DNA of 64,000 nucleotides from JAPOXR01 sp965116115 (GCA_965116115.1 OZ220486.1:4340001-4404000); one strand, 5' to 3'. Positions 18,660 through 28,053 are shown, counted from the stretch's first letter. Numbers and translations are program-made. The notes: a model not told the origin generated them from the sequence alone.

Positions 18660-19949
18660 GTGAACATCACAGCCGCGGGCATTCAATGGGGTGATGAAGG
18701 GAAAGGCAAGATCGTCGACTGGCTTGCGGACCGGTGTGACGCGATCGTACGGTTTCAAGGCGGCAGCAACGCCGGTCACACGCTGGTCGTCAACGGAACC
18801 ACATTCAAGCTTTCGCTCATTCCCTCAGGAATTCTCCATCAAGGCAAACTGAATGTCATCGGCGGCGGGACGGTATTCGACCCTTGGGTGTTCCTTGCCG
18901 AAGTCCGAGGCCTTGCCGATGCCGGCATTGACGTCTCACCGGAAAATCTCGCGGTCGCGGACAGCGCGCCGCTGCTGCTGCCGGTTCACAGAGAACTGGA
19001 CTGTCTGCGAGAACAACAGGCGGGAGACAAAAAAATCGGCACCACGCTGCGGGGAATCGGACCGGCTTACGAAGACAAGGCCGGACGGCGTTCGGTCAGG
19101 ATCGCCGACCTGCGCGACCGCGGCGGACTGCGTGCGCGGCTTGACAAACTCTGTCAGCATCACAACGCGCTGCGGCGCGGAATGGGAGCCCGTCCGGCTG
19201 AACTTGACGGAATGTGCCGCGCTTTGCTGGAGATCGAACCGGAAATTTCCCGGTTCGCGCAGCCGGTATGGAAGCTGTTGGAAGAGATGAGTTCAAAGGG
19301 CGGGAAAATTCTCTTTGAAGGCGCCCAAGGCGCGCTTTTGGATATTGACCACGGCACTTATCCGTATGTCACCTCGTCTTCGACCCTGCCCGGCGGGGCG
19401 GCCGCGGGAGCGGGAATCGGTCCAGGGCGCATCGGCCATGTCCTCGGAATCTGCAAAGCCTACTGCACGCGGGTGGGGACAGGACCGTTTCCGACGGAAC
19501 TGTTTGACTCAGCCGGCCGGCATCTGGCTGAAAAAGGCCGAGAGAAAGGAACCGTGACCGGCAGGGCGCGCCGTTGCGGATGGTTCGATGCGGCGCTTGC
19601 GCGGCAAGTCCGCGCAATCGCCGGGATCGACAGTCTGGCGATGACGAAAATCGACGTTCTTGACGGTCTGAGCGAAATCAAGATCGGCGTCGGCTATGAA
19701 ATTGACGGCAGACGCATCAGCCATTTCCCGGCTTCCGCTTCGGAGCAGGCGCGTGCGCGGCCTGTTTGGGAATCCATGCCCGGCTGGGAAGGTGAAACCC
19801 GCTCTGTACGGCATGCGGGCGATCTGCCGGCGGGAGCGAAAGACTACATCCGGAGAATTGAGGAATTGACCGGCGCTCCGGTCAGCATCCTGTCGACGTC
19901 GCCTCGGCGCGACGACACGATTCCGCTGGCTGAGGGATGGCTCCGCTGA
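18660..19949 (+). CDS. purA: Adenylosuccinate synthetase
   Basis: A 429-residue enzyme of AMP synthesis, joining IMP and aspartate with GTP. The GTP/IMP site is canonical: GIQWGDEGKGKIVDWLAD with the catalytic Asp at 12 and NAGHTL with His40. Later TTLRGIGPAYEDK and VTGRARRCGWFDA also match. The start is a GTG at 18660, where homology begins, since no ATG fits; the ribosome-binding site is weak. It overlaps the next gene by 13 bases. Confidence 0.96.
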   Translation: MNITAAGIQWGDEGKGKIVDWLADRCDAIVRFQGGSNAGHTLVVNGTTFKLSLIPSGILHQGKLNVIGGGTVFDPWVFLAEVRGLADAGIDVSPENLAVADSAPLLLPVHRELDCLREQQAGDKKIGTTLRGIGPAYEDKAGRRSVRIADLRDRGGLRARLDKLCQHHNALRRGMGARPAELDGMCRALLEIEPEISRFAQPVWKLLEEMSSKGGKILFEGAQGALLDIDHGTYPYVTSSSTLPGGAAAGAGIGPGRIGHVLGICKAYCTRVGTGPFPTELFDSAGRHLAEKGREKGTVTGRARRCGWFDAALARQVRAIAGIDSLAMTKIDVLDGLSEIKIGVGYEIDGRRISHFPASASEQARARPVWESMPGWEGETRSVRHAGDLPAGAKDYIRRIEELTGAPVSILSTSPRRDDTIPLAEGWLR

Positions 19950-20188
19950 TGGCGCTGGCGTGGAGAACCAAGCGGCGGCTGTCCGTGATTCTGCTCTGTG
20001 CGGGCCTCCCGGTCTACATTGTCGCCGCAGTCACACTGGTCGGCTATCTTGACCGTCCTCCGGCATTGGCAGAGCTGGCGATATATGCGGCGGCCGGCAT
20101 CTTGTGGGCGTTTCCGTTCAAAAGCTTATTCAAGGGAGTCGGAGCGGCGGAGGAAAGGGACCGCGGACAAAGGAGCGGTTCCGCATGA
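19937..20188 (+). CDS. DUF2842 small membrane protein
   Basis: 83 residues with two predicted membrane helices (about 15-38 and 48-62) and the family-like VTLVGYLDRPP and LWAFPFKSLFKGV segments. DUF2842 proteins occur across alphaproteobacteria and have no known function. Its start overlaps the end of purA and its stop overlaps the next start as ATGA, so the three genes are probably translated together. An ATG five codons in is an alternative start. Confidence 0.8.
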   Translation: MAPLMALAWRTKRRLSVILLCAGLPVYIVAAVTLVGYLDRPPALAELAIYAAAGILWAFPFKSLFKGVGAAEERDRGQRSGSA

Positions 20189-20664
20189 CGGTTGATCATG
20201 CCGATGCGCGGCCCCGGACCATGCTGGCCAGACTGTTCACGCGGCTCAGCGCAACGCGGCCTGCGCCGACGGCGGAAAACGATTCGAAACTTGCGCTCGC
20301 CGTGCTTCTCGTCAGAGCCGCCCATTCAGACGATGAATTCACTGAATCCGAAAAAGACACAATCGAACGGATACTTGCGGTCCGCTACGGTTTGACGCCG
20401 GCGCAGGCGTCCGAGCTGCGCGGCGAAGCTGAAACGGTCGAAAGCGCCGCCGCCGACAGCGTGCGGTTCACGCGGACGCTGAAAAAGGCGGTTCCGCTGG
20501 ATGAGCGCGCCGGAATTCTGGAGGCGCTGTGGGAAGTTGCGCTCGCCGACGAGCGGCGGGACTATACCGAAGACGGATTCCTGCGGATTGTCTGCCGTTT
20601 GCTCGGAGTGAACGATCGGGACAGCGCCTTCGCCAGACAGCGGGTCATTTCGCGAATGAAATAG
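20185..20664 (+). CDS. TerB-family (tellurite-resistance/DjlA-like) protein
   Basis: 159 residues. ALAVLLVRAAHSDDEFTESE and LWEVALADERRDYTEDGFLR are the paired helical, acidic-loop repeats of the TerB fold, which appears in tellurite-resistance and stress proteins and in DjlA-type co-chaperones. AAGGAG lies nine bases before the ATG at 20185, which fixes the start within a longer open frame. It is translationally coupled to DUF2842. The function here is unknown; a link to tellurite is not implied. Confidence 0.8.
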   Translation: MTVDHADARPRTMLARLFTRLSATRPAPTAENDSKLALAVLLVRAAHSDDEFTESEKDTIERILAVRYGLTPAQASELRGEAETVESAAADSVRFTRTLKKAVPLDERAGILEALWEVALADERRDYTEDGFLRIVCRLLGVNDRDSAFARQRVISRMK

Positions 20665-20833
20665 CTATCTGCCGGCGCTTTTCCGACTCGGCTGACAGCC
20701 TGAGACCGCGGACGGCCTTGCGGCGGATTGCGGAATCTCATCCGGACAATCCGCGCCGGCCCGGAAGGTCCCGCTGCCGCCATTTCGATTGCCGCTGGAA
20801 ATCGGCCATGGAAGATAACTTCCAAGGCGCGGA

Positions 20834-21385
20834 TCACATATTGGCGACCTTTGACTGCAGTTCGGCGACCATGCGCTTCAAGTCATCCAGCTCGGTTTCC
20901 ATACGGGCTTCTCTGCTGTCCTCGTCTTCCGAGCGTTTCTTTTCCGGATCCGAGGTCCAGCCGTTGAGCATGCTGGCGAAGAGCGCCCGCTGATTTCTGC
21001 CGATTTCCTCGTAAGACGTCAGCGGGTTGGCGAACGCCTTAAGATTCTGCAGCGCCTTTGCCTGGTTTTCCTTGAGTATTTCGAATGACGCATCCAGAAA
21101 ACGCGGCACCATTTCCCGCGCCTGATCGTTGCAAGTCCGCACGACTTCTATCAAAATATTCTGTGGAAGGACATGCTCTCCGCGGGATTCAAGATCGGCG
21201 ATGATCTGAATCAGATACTGTCGGGTCAGGTCATCCCCGGTTTTCAAATCGACGATTTTCACATCCCGCCCGGACCGGATTTCATCCGAGATTTCCTGCA
21301 GCGTGACATAATCACTGGTTTCGGTGTTGTAGAGACGCCGGCTCGCATACCGCTTAATCAGCAGCGGCGTTTGATTTTGACTCAT
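20834..21385 (-). CDS. phaR: Polyhydroxyalkanoate synthesis repressor PhaR
   Basis: 183 residues from the ATG at 21385, where MSQNQTPLLIKRYASRRLYN begins, the conserved DNA-binding N-terminus of PhaR. Residues 60-120 are the second PHB-accumulation regulatory domain, and the tail is a coiled-coil-like acidic helix. PhaR binds promoters of phasin and PHA genes and is released by PHA granules. No phaC or phasin gene is in the window. The frame extends 36 codons upstream of the chosen start without homology. Confidence 0.9.
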   Translation of the reverse strand: MSQNQTPLLIKRYASRRLYNTETSDYVTLQEISDEIRSGRDVKIVDLKTGDDLTRQYLIQIIADLESRGEHVLPQNILIEVVRTCNDQAREMVPRFLDASFEILKENQAKALQNLKAFANPLTSYEEIGRNQRALFASMLNGWTSDPEKKRSEDEDSREARMETELDDLKRMVAELQSKVANM

Positions 21386-21657
21386 TTCAGAACCCGTCCC
21401 GAAAGACCGCGGATGCTCATGCATCCGCGCTTGCGAATTCCGGCCCCGGCCCGGCGGGGCTTCGGAGTTCGGAAGCTTGCATGACAATGCCACGAGCGCC
21501 GCTTCCGCGCAAGCGTTCTTGTCCGGACCTCGCGCGGCCGGGCGCTCTCGCGGGAACGACGCGGGAGACTGACCGCTTCACCGCAGTGAGAGGCCGCCTG
21601 TCCGCCGCGGCGCGTTGCGTTCTGGACGCGATTCGCTGTCTGCGGTAAGATTTCCGT

Positions 21658-21819
21658 ATGAACAAGAACATACGATCCGCGGTAAAACCTCATGACCGCA
21701 AAGGAACCGCGCGGCCGCCGGACGACCGGCTGAAAGCCGCGTTGAAAGAGAATATCAGGCGCCGCCGGCAGCAGGCCCGCGCGCGGAAAGAAAACGGGCG
21801 CGGAGGAAAGGACGGCTGA
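21658..21819 (+). CDS. Small basic protein upstream of murA
   Basis: A 53-residue frame starting MNKNIRSAVKPHD and continuing with DDRLKAALKENIRRRRQQAR, a highly charged helix. It ends one base before the murA ATG (TGAATG), so the two are likely co-translated. Short basic proteins of this style occur beside core genes in alphaproteobacteria; I cannot name a family. Codon usage resembles its neighbours. Confidence 0.5.
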   Translation: MNKNIRSAVKPHDRKGTARPPDDRLKAALKENIRRRRQQARARKENGRGGKDG

Positions 21820-23085
21820 ATGGACTCAATTGAAATCAAAGGCGGAAAACCTCTTCACGGCACGATCAGGATCTCCGGAGCGAAAAACGCCTGCCTCGCG
21901 CTGATGCCGGCGGTCCTCCTTTCGGATCAGCCGCTGACGCTCACGAACACGCCCAGATTGTCGGATATCGCGACCATGACGCGGCTGCTGCAGTCGATCG
22001 GAGTGGAAGTGCGCTCCATGAATGACGGCCAGGTGCTGTCCATGAGCGCCCACAAACTCATCCAGCGCCGGGCCGACTACGACATCGTGCGCAAGATGCG
22101 GGCTTCGATCCTGGTTCTGGGACCGCTTCTGGCGCGGTCAGGACAGGCCATGGTGTCTCTGCCGGGCGGCTGCGCAATCGGGGCCCGGCCGGTCAATCTG
22201 CATTTGGACGCGCTGGCGAAACTCGGGGCGGACATCGATCTCCGCGACGGATATATTCATGCCAAGGTCAATTCCTCCTCATTGCGCGGCGCCGTGATCG
22301 AATTCCCTTTCGCATCCGTGGGAGCCACGGAAAACATCCTGCTCGCCGCGTCTTTGGCCAGAGGCGTGACGGAAATCCGCAATGCGGCGCGCGAGCCGGA
22401 AATCGTCGATCTCGCCGACTGCCTGCGGAGAATGGGCGCGAGAATCGCCGGAGACGGCACGCCCACGGTCGAAGTCGAAGGCGTGGACCGGCTCGGCGGC
22501 GCGACGCACGCCGTGATTCCAGACCGGATCGAGACCGGAACCTATATGCTGGCGGCCGCCGCCGCTGGCGGCGATGTGACGCTGCAGGAAGGACGCATGG
22601 ACCTGGTCGGTTCGTTCGCTGAAAAACTGGACCAGGCCGATGTGCAGATTGATGCCGATGACATCGGAATCAGGATTCAAAGAAGATCTGAAAAACTGAA
22701 AGCCGTGGACGTGGTCACCGAGCCTTATCCTGGCTTCCCGACTGACCTCCAGGCCCAGATGATGGCGGCGATGACCACCGCGGAGGGAACCAGCCGGCTG
22801 GAAGAGCGGATTTTCGAGAACCGTTTCATGCATGCGCCCGAATTGATGCGCATGGGCGCTGATATCAGCATCTCGGGAGGTTCCGCCTTGGTCAAAGGCG
22901 TCCGTTCGCTGCGCGGGGCGCCGGTGATGGCGACCGACCTGCGGGCCTCGGTTTCACTGGTTCTGGCAGGCTTGACCGCTGAGGGTGTGACCACAGTCAG
23001 CCGCGTGTATCATCTCGACCGCGGCTACGAGCGCGTTGAAGACAAACTTTCGGCCTGCGGCGCCGATATCCGGAGAATCAGCTGA
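21820..23085 (+). CDS. murA: UDP-N-acetylglucosamine 1-carboxyvinyltransferase
   Basis: 421 residues, usual length. MurA transfers enolpyruvate from PEP to UDP-GlcNAc, the first committed step of peptidoglycan synthesis. Lys22 (SGAKNA) and the catalytic Cys118 in SLPGGCAIGARP are present, so the enzyme should be fosfomycin-sensitive in principle (family knowledge). It heads a tight operon with DUF2948, hisD, UPF0262 and a phosphatase, an order common in alphaproteobacteria. The stop overlaps the next start by four bases (ATGA type). Confidence 0.97.
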   Translation: MDSIEIKGGKPLHGTIRISGAKNACLALMPAVLLSDQPLTLTNTPRLSDIATMTRLLQSIGVEVRSMNDGQVLSMSAHKLIQRRADYDIVRKMRASILVLGPLLARSGQAMVSLPGGCAIGARPVNLHLDALAKLGADIDLRDGYIHAKVNSSSLRGAVIEFPFASVGATENILLAASLARGVTEIRNAAREPEIVDLADCLRRMGARIAGDGTPTVEVEGVDRLGGATHAVIPDRIETGTYMLAAAAAGGDVTLQEGRMDLVGSFAEKLDQADVQIDADDIGIRIQRRSEKLKAVDVVTEPYPGFPTDLQAQMMAAMTTAEGTSRLEERIFENRFMHAPELMRMGADISISGGSALVKGVRSLRGAPVMATDLRASVSLVLAGLTAEGVTTVSRVYHLDRGYERVEDKLSACGADIRRIS

Positions 23086-23558
23086 TGGCAGATGCGCGGT
23101 TTGAAGATGCCGAAGACCGCCCGTTGCGGCTGCGGGCTTGCGATCCAGAAGATTTGAAGGTCATTTCCGCGTTCATTCAGGACGCGGTTTTCAAACGCGG
23201 CGGGATGTCCTGGAGGCGGCCGCGGCGGGAATTCTCCGTTTTGCTGAGGCGGTTCCGCTGGGAAACAAAGGTGGAAGGCAGAACAGCCCGCCGGGGAGCT
23301 GAGCGGGTTCAGTCAGTGCTCACGGTCTCTGATATTCTTGACATTTCCGCGGTTGACTTGGCTGACACCTCGGCGCCGGAGGTTTTTTCCTGCCTGGAAC
23401 TCAGATTCAGGCCTGAAGACGACATAAGCGGCAGCATGAGTCTGATTCTTTCCGGCGACCGGGAGGTAGTCATGCAGGTCGAGTGCGTCGAGGTTTCACT
23501 GACCGATGTCACGTCGCCCTATCCCGCGGCGTCGAAGAACCCGCCCGACCACGGCTGA
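23082..23558 (+). CDS. DUF2948 family protein
   Basis: The supported frame starts at the ATG at 23082-23085 and has 157 residues. LRACDPEDLKVISAFIQDAV and FSVLLRRFRWE are characteristic of DUF2948, an alphaproteobacterial family of unknown function nearly always between murA and hisD. No signal peptide or membrane segment. Its place between cell-wall and histidine genes looks like conserved linkage rather than shared pathway. Confidence 0.88.
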   Translation: MMADARFEDAEDRPLRLRACDPEDLKVISAFIQDAVFKRGGMSWRRPRREFSVLLRRFRWETKVEGRTARRGAERVQSVLTVSDILDISAVDLADTSAPEVFSCLELRFRPEDDISGSMSLILSGDREVVMQVECVEVSLTDVTSPYPAASKNPPDHG

Positions 23559-23564
23559 CCGCCC

Positions 23565-24878
23565 ATGCCGAAACGGCTCAATACCGCCCATTCCGGATTC
23601 GAAGCCGAATTCCGGCTGCTGCTCTCGGCCCGCCGCGACATCAGCGCGGAAATCTCCGCCCGCGCCGCCGGGATCATCCGCGAAGTCAGGGCGCGTGGCG
23701 ACGCCGCTCTGTTCGAACTGACACGGGAGCTTGACGGCTGCATCATTGACGCGGACACGCTCTTCATTGACGGAGATGCCGTCGACGCGGCGTCCGCCTC
23801 GGTGTCCACGGAGCGACGTGACGCGATTGACGCCGCCGCCGAGCGGATTGACGCGTACCATCGGCGGCAGATTCCCCGCGACCATGAATTCACGACGGAG
23901 GACGGCGCGTCATTCGGCTGGCGGTGGACACCGGTCGATTCCGTGGGAATCTATGTTCCCGGCGGGTCGGCGTCTTATCCGTCTTCAGTTTTGATGAACG
24001 CGATTCCGGCCAAGGCGGCGGGCGTCGGAAGAATCACGATGGCCGTTCCCGCGCCGGGCGGGGAAATTGATTCCCTGGTTCTGTTCGCGGCGCGCCGCGC
24101 AGGCGTGGACGCGATTCTGCGGATCGGCGGCGCGCAGGCGATCGCGGCGCTGGCATACGGGACCGAGTCAGTCACACCCGTGGACAAAATCACAGGTCCC
24201 GGCAACGCATATGTCGCCGCGGCCAAGAAACTGGTCTTCGGCGATGTCGGAATTGATATGGTCGCCGGACCGTCTGAAGTCGCGGTCATCGCGGACGAAA
24301 CCGCTGATCCTGCCTGGATCGCGGCTGATCTTCTGGCACAGGCAGAACACGACTCCGCAGCCCGGGCCATCTTGCTGACCACGAGTTCCAGGCTGGCTTC
24401 GGCGGCGGAAAAACATGTTGACGCGCAGCTGGCCGCCTTGCCGCGCCGGAAGATCGCCTCCGCCAGCTGGGAACGGCACGGCGCGCTCATCGTCACGCGA
24501 GGGCTGAACGAAGCGGCAGCCCTCGTTAACCGGATCGCGCCTGAACATCTGCAGATCTGCGTCGCGGACATGGAGAAAGTCTTGAACGGCGTTCGCCATG
24601 CCGGAGCGATTTTCGCCGGCTCGTGGACGCCGGAAGCGATCGGCGACTATATCGCCGGCCCCAACCATATTCTTCCGACCGCGGGAACAGCCAGATTCGC
24701 TTCGGGACTGTCGGCGCTGGACTTCATGAAAAGAACGACAATGACCAAAATGACTCCGTCGTCCTTTGCCGGCATCGCGCGCGCCGCTGAAACGCTTGCC
24801 GTTGCCGAAGGACTGGAGGCCCATGCGCGTTCGCTGCGCGCCCGGCTTGACGCGCTGAACGAGGCCGGCCGTGGCTGA
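23565..24878 (+). CDS. hisD: Histidinol dehydrogenase
   Basis: 437 residues, normal length. The enzyme oxidises L-histidinol to histidine in two NAD-dependent steps with zinc. YVPGGSASYPSSVLMNAIPA, GPGNAYVAAAKKLVFG and GPSEVAVIADETA match, and the catalytic Glu327-His328 pair lies in NRIAPEHLQI. It begins six bases after DUF2948 and overlaps the next gene by eight bases. Confidence 0.97.
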   Translation: MPKRLNTAHSGFEAEFRLLLSARRDISAEISARAAGIIREVRARGDAALFELTRELDGCIIDADTLFIDGDAVDAASASVSTERRDAIDAAAERIDAYHRRQIPRDHEFTTEDGASFGWRWTPVDSVGIYVPGGSASYPSSVLMNAIPAKAAGVGRITMAVPAPGGEIDSLVLFAARRAGVDAILRIGGAQAIAALAYGTESVTPVDKITGPGNAYVAAAKKLVFGDVGIDMVAGPSEVAVIADETADPAWIAADLLAQAEHDSAARAILLTTSSRLASAAEKHVDAQLAALPRRKIASASWERHGALIVTRGLNEAAALVNRIAPEHLQICVADMEKVLNGVRHAGAIFAGSWTPEAIGDYIAGPNHILPTAGTARFASGLSALDFMKRTTMTKMTPSSFAGIARAAETLAVAEGLEAHARSLRARLDALNEAGRG

Positions 24879-25359
24879 CACCGACAGGATCACGGAGATC
24901 GAGATCGAGAATCTCAACGAGCGCGCGGTGGCGGCGGAAATCCTGCAGGAACGCAAGGTCGCGATCTTCGATCTGTGCAGCGGAAACAGTTTCGCGATCG
25001 TGCCGCGCGGCGGGCGCCAGCCGCCGCGCGGCCCATATAAGCTGATTCTCCGTCTGAGGGACAATCACGCCGTATTTGACATCCGGGCTGAAGACGGCAG
25101 CGAGATACTGGCGATCCATCTTTCGATGGCTCAGTTCCGCGAGCCGCTGAAATCCTACGGCGCCGTCTGCCGCCAGTATTATGACGCCGTCCGGAGCCGG
25201 CCGCGCGATGCGATCGAACAGACTGACCGCATCCGCCGCATCATTCACGACCAAGGCGCACAGCAACTTCAGGAACGGCTGGAAGGCAAGATCAAGGCAG
25301 ACCCGGACACTGCGCGGGGACTGTTCACGCTTCTCCACGCGGCGCAGCCGAACCGTTAG
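24871..25359 (+). CDS. UPF0262 family protein
   Basis: 162 residues. IEIENLNERAVAAEILQERK near the start and FDIRAEDGSE, HLSMAQFREPLKSY in the middle are the signature of UPF0262, confined to alphaproteobacteria and usually found in this operon. Function unknown; no signal or membrane segment. It overlaps hisD by eight bases. Confidence 0.9.
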   Translation: MADTDRITEIEIENLNERAVAAEILQERKVAIFDLCSGNSFAIVPRGGRQPPRGPYKLILRLRDNHAVFDIRAEDGSEILAIHLSMAQFREPLKSYGAVCRQYYDAVRSRPRDAIEQTDRIRRIIHDQGAQQLQERLEGKIKADPDTARGLFTLLHAAQPNR

Positions 25360-25366
25360 GAAACCG

Positions 25367-25822
25367 GTGGCGCACCGCCTGCCGACCTCAGTCCTTTTCT
25401 GCTGCGATTTCAATGCGGTCCGCTCGCCGATGGCTGAGGGAATCATGAAAAAAATGTTCGGCCAGCGGATTTATGTGCAGTCGGCGGGCGTCCGCAGCGA
25501 TCTTGACATCAACGGTTACGCTGTCGCTGTTTGCCATGAGATCGGCGTTGAACTGTCCCGGCACCAAGCGCGCGCGATGCATGAAATGCGTGATTTCGGC
25601 GATGATCTGGCAAGCTTCGAGCTGATTGTCGCCTTGTCGCCCGCGGCCCAGCGGGCCGCCAGTGAACATACCCGGCTGTTCGCGCTGGATCTGGAATACT
25701 GGCCGGTTCTGGATCCGACGGGCATGGGCGAGCGGCGGGAAGACAGCCTGACGTATTTCCGCCAGACGCGCGATCAGATTCGGCAAAAGATCGCGCACCG
25801 GTTCGGTGATGGCCACGCCTGA
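25367..25822 (+). CDS. Low-molecular-weight protein-tyrosine-phosphatase-like protein
   Basis: About 151 residues from a GTG at 25367, with AGGA five bases upstream. VLFCCDFNAVRSPMAE contains the C-x5-R-S phosphate loop (Cys13 to Arg19). The DPTG near residue 119 takes the place of the acid loop, normally DP with an aromatic residue. The family includes tyrosine phosphatases and arsenate reductases; in this operon context it is annotated as phosphatase, the substrate being unknown. The frame is open upstream into UPF0262 but homology starts here. Confidence 0.85.
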   Translation: MAHRLPTSVLFCCDFNAVRSPMAEGIMKKMFGQRIYVQSAGVRSDLDINGYAVAVCHEIGVELSRHQARAMHEMRDFGDDLASFELIVALSPAAQRAASEHTRLFALDLEYWPVLDPTGMGERREDSLTYFRQTRDQIRQKIAHRFGDGHA

Positions 25823-26377
25823 CGAGGCGATCAAGGTCTGCTCAAGGCACTCAACCAGATCCAGCGCGGTCTTCTCCATGGTCTGCGGACTTTCCGCTAA
25901 CGGGGCCGAAACGCAGAGCGGCGCATTGCGGAAACTGAGGGCCACAAAACACAAGGCAAAATATCTGATGCTGTCAATCCCGGCAGAATCGCGGGCTTCC
26001 TTCAAACCGGCCGCCGGCCAGCCGCTGTTCCGGTAGTCGTCCTGATCGTCGCGCCGCTGTGATTTCGATTGCCGCCGAACACATCGCTCACGGCCTGCGG
26101 TCAGTTCAGCAAAACGAGAAAATCACGAAGCTGCGATACGGGAGTGAAAGACGCGCTGCCGGGCGGGCCGCAACAGTCACAAGAATCTTGGATTTCCCGC
26201 TGCTGATCATGCCGCCTGGAACTGAACCCCGTGAATCCCTATTGAAATGACGCAATAAGGAATTCTCATATATTCACACTTCCTGACCTGATCCCCTCTT
26301 CAGTGCCGGGAAGAGTCTCAGAAACTCCATGTTTTTCTGCTTTTCAGCGGCTTGTCTCATTTAACTGAAGGGCTTTC
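25823..26377. other. No supported gene
   Basis: About 550 bases between the murA operon and the accessory zone. Frames on both strands are short and unlike known families. An AT-rich stretch near 26255-26375 could hold regulatory sequence. Confidence 0.4.
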
Positions 26378-26503
26378 ATGAATATTGAACAGATAACCCA
26401 TGAAAAGGCGGATCCGATGCCGTCTCTTTCCCTGACACCCGTCGAAGCCGTCCCGATCAGCGGACTTTCTCCCGACAAGTCTATCATGCCGCCGCTTGAC
26501 TGA
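26378..26503 (+). CDS. Possible 41-residue peptide
   Basis: ATG at 26378 has GAAGGG five bases upstream and opens a frame starting MNIEQITHEKADP that ends just before the convergent toxin gene's stop. It is not basic and shows no membrane segment. Included for its good ribosome-binding site only. Confidence 0.25.
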   Translation: MNIEQITHEKADPMPSLSLTPVEAVPISGLSPDKSIMPPLD

Positions 26504-26504
26504 C

Positions 26505-27332
26505 TCAGCCTGCCTGGAACCCTCTGTCCGGGCAGCGGTCTCCGCCTCGTCTATCAGATCGCAGGCGCTCCGAACCCGGAAAACGGGTCAGATAATCATG
26601 CGTCAGGTCAGGAAGTCTGATATTACGGCTCCGGTCCATCGTTGCAGGCGCCGGATGTATTTCCAGCGACGGCACCGGTTCATCCAGCCAGTTCAACATG
26701 ACGTTTCTGGCCTCATTGAAGGACAGCCGCACCGGGGCGGCGTCATGCGTCCGCACTTTCGCATACTCGTTTTGAATTCCGTCAGTGGCGAGTCGCATCA
26801 GGAGGGAATTTTTCCGTCCCTGACCGATCGCGCGCAGGTCGGCATCGGCCCGCAGTTCGGGCCGCAGCGCCGTCACCGCCGCAAAGTCAAACAGATTGCG
26901 TCCTGAAAACTGTGCTCCGCGCCAGTGGATCTTCGACGCCAGTATCTCGCGATCCGACATGACCTGCACTCGGCCATGCCTTGGCATATCCATGATTTCA
27001 GGTTCGAAATCAATGACAGACGGGATAGACAGCCAGTCGATATCACCGATGCCTCTGACTGTACAGCGCACATGGACGGGCTGCTCTGAATATTCATCGA
27101 CTTCGGCTTCCACCTCCTCATTGAGACGCGGCGAGAGAAAGGTCAACCTTTGGTGATCGTTCAGGAAGATGTCGATATCCCAGCTAAGGCGATGCTGATG
27201 ACGCAGCATCAGCACGGTGCCGCCGCCCCAGACCCAGTCCCTTCGAGTAAGACCGATATTTCCCATCCAGCGGCGGGCGCGTGTCAGCAACTCGTTCCAG
27301 CGCGGCGGCGCTTCCGTGAATTCGTCGTTCAT
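26505..27332 (-). CDS. AbiEii/AbiGii-family nucleotidyltransferase toxin
   Basis: 275 residues from ATG at 27332. The nucleotidyltransferase core is clear: GGGT at 36-39 and LSWDIDIFL with Ser50, Asp52 and Asp54, the metal ligands. AbiEii-type enzymes are the toxins of type IV toxin-antitoxin and abortive-infection systems; some transfer nucleotides to tRNA (family knowledge). The start overlaps the stop of the upstream partner as ATGA, the coupling seen in toxin-antitoxin operons. The last 30 or so residues are arginine-rich and may reflect a late frameshift. Confidence 0.8.
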   Translation of the reverse strand: MNDEFTEAPPRWNELLTRARRWMGNIGLTRRDWVWGGGTVLMLRHQHRLSWDIDIFLNDHQRLTFLSPRLNEEVEAEVDEYSEQPVHVRCTVRGIGDIDWLSIPSVIDFEPEIMDMPRHGRVQVMSDREILASKIHWRGAQFSGRNLFDFAAVTALRPELRADADLRAIGQGRKNSLLMRLATDGIQNEYAKVRTHDAAPVRLSFNEARNVMLNWLDEPVPSLEIHPAPATMDRSRNIRLPDLTHDYLTRFPGSERLRSDRRGGDRCPDRGFQAG

Positions 27333-27682
27333 AGCCTCAGGCAGGATGCGCCCAGTTCCTCGCCGCACAGTTCACGGGCGCGAGCCTCAAGATCCTGAAA
27401 CGGAATTCCCATTTCAACGGCCAGGTCACAAGCCGCGTCAATGGACGATTCAAGCAACGCTTGGCGGATACACGGAATTTCCGCTTCTGTCGGCTCGCTG
27501 CCGAGAAGAACCGCACCCAAGCGCTCCGCGGTGATCACGCCATAGCTAATTGAGCCATGGTGTGCGTAAGCTTCCAGTATAGACATCTTTCGAGGCTTGA
27601 GGTTTTGAGCTTGGCTGACCCGCCGCGCCCGCGCCCGCTCGTTCATCTCGTTCCACATCCGCGCCATGTCATCCCTGTTCAT
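27329..27682 (-). CDS. Putative antitoxin partner of the AbiEii-like toxin
   Basis: 117 residues, translated first and coupled to the toxin by a 4-base overlap. SILEAYAHHGSISYGVITAE and IRQALLESSIDAACDLAVE are well-formed helices with coding character. It is much shorter than AbiEi antitoxins and lacks their visible winged-helix N-terminus, so it belongs to another partner class that I cannot name. The antitoxin role is inferred from order and overlap. Confidence 0.65.
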   Translation of the reverse strand: MNRDDMARMWNEMNERARARRVSQAQNLKPRKMSILEAYAHHGSISYGVITAERLGAVLLGSEPTEAEIPCIRQALLESSIDAACDLAVEMGIPFQDLEARARELCGEELGASCLRL

Positions 27683-27789
27683 AGGTTGATCCTTGGCTCT
27701 CTGTAATCGACCATAACGCTCGCCGTATGTTCATAACCCGTCATGAAGATGATTATGGCATGGATGGAAGCAAAATCAAGATAACTGGT

Positions 27790-28053
27790 CAGCATCCATG
27801 TTCCGATTCAACGGCGTTCCGGGAAAAATTCGGCCCTATTTCCTTTTTCACACAGCTTCGCCGCATTTCATCCATGGAGGGCCCGCCCGTTCAGGAGACC
27901 GGCGCAGCAGCGGCAGCTGTGACCTGGGACGGACATCAGGATGCGGCAAGCGCGGGCCTGACCGGGACCGCTCTTAATACGCTCCCCGATACCGGTTTGG
28001 AAATCCTCTTTCCGCCGCTGGGCGACTTTGATGAACCCGCTCATTTTCTTTTT
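27790..28053 (-). pseudogene. IS110 remnant, right end and transposase fragment
   Basis: Going down the minus strand, codons KVAQRRKEDFQ, then GERIKSGPGQARACRILMSV match the middle of the intact IS110 transposase at 34.0 kb (NERQKENLE, then IKSDPDQARAYRILMSVPG). The sequence then jumps straight to the non-coding right end, so the C-terminal catalytic part is deleted. At 28053 it is cut by the IS1595-family element and resumes for about 20 bases after it (CGCTGACGCGTC at 29281). Confidence 0.8.
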
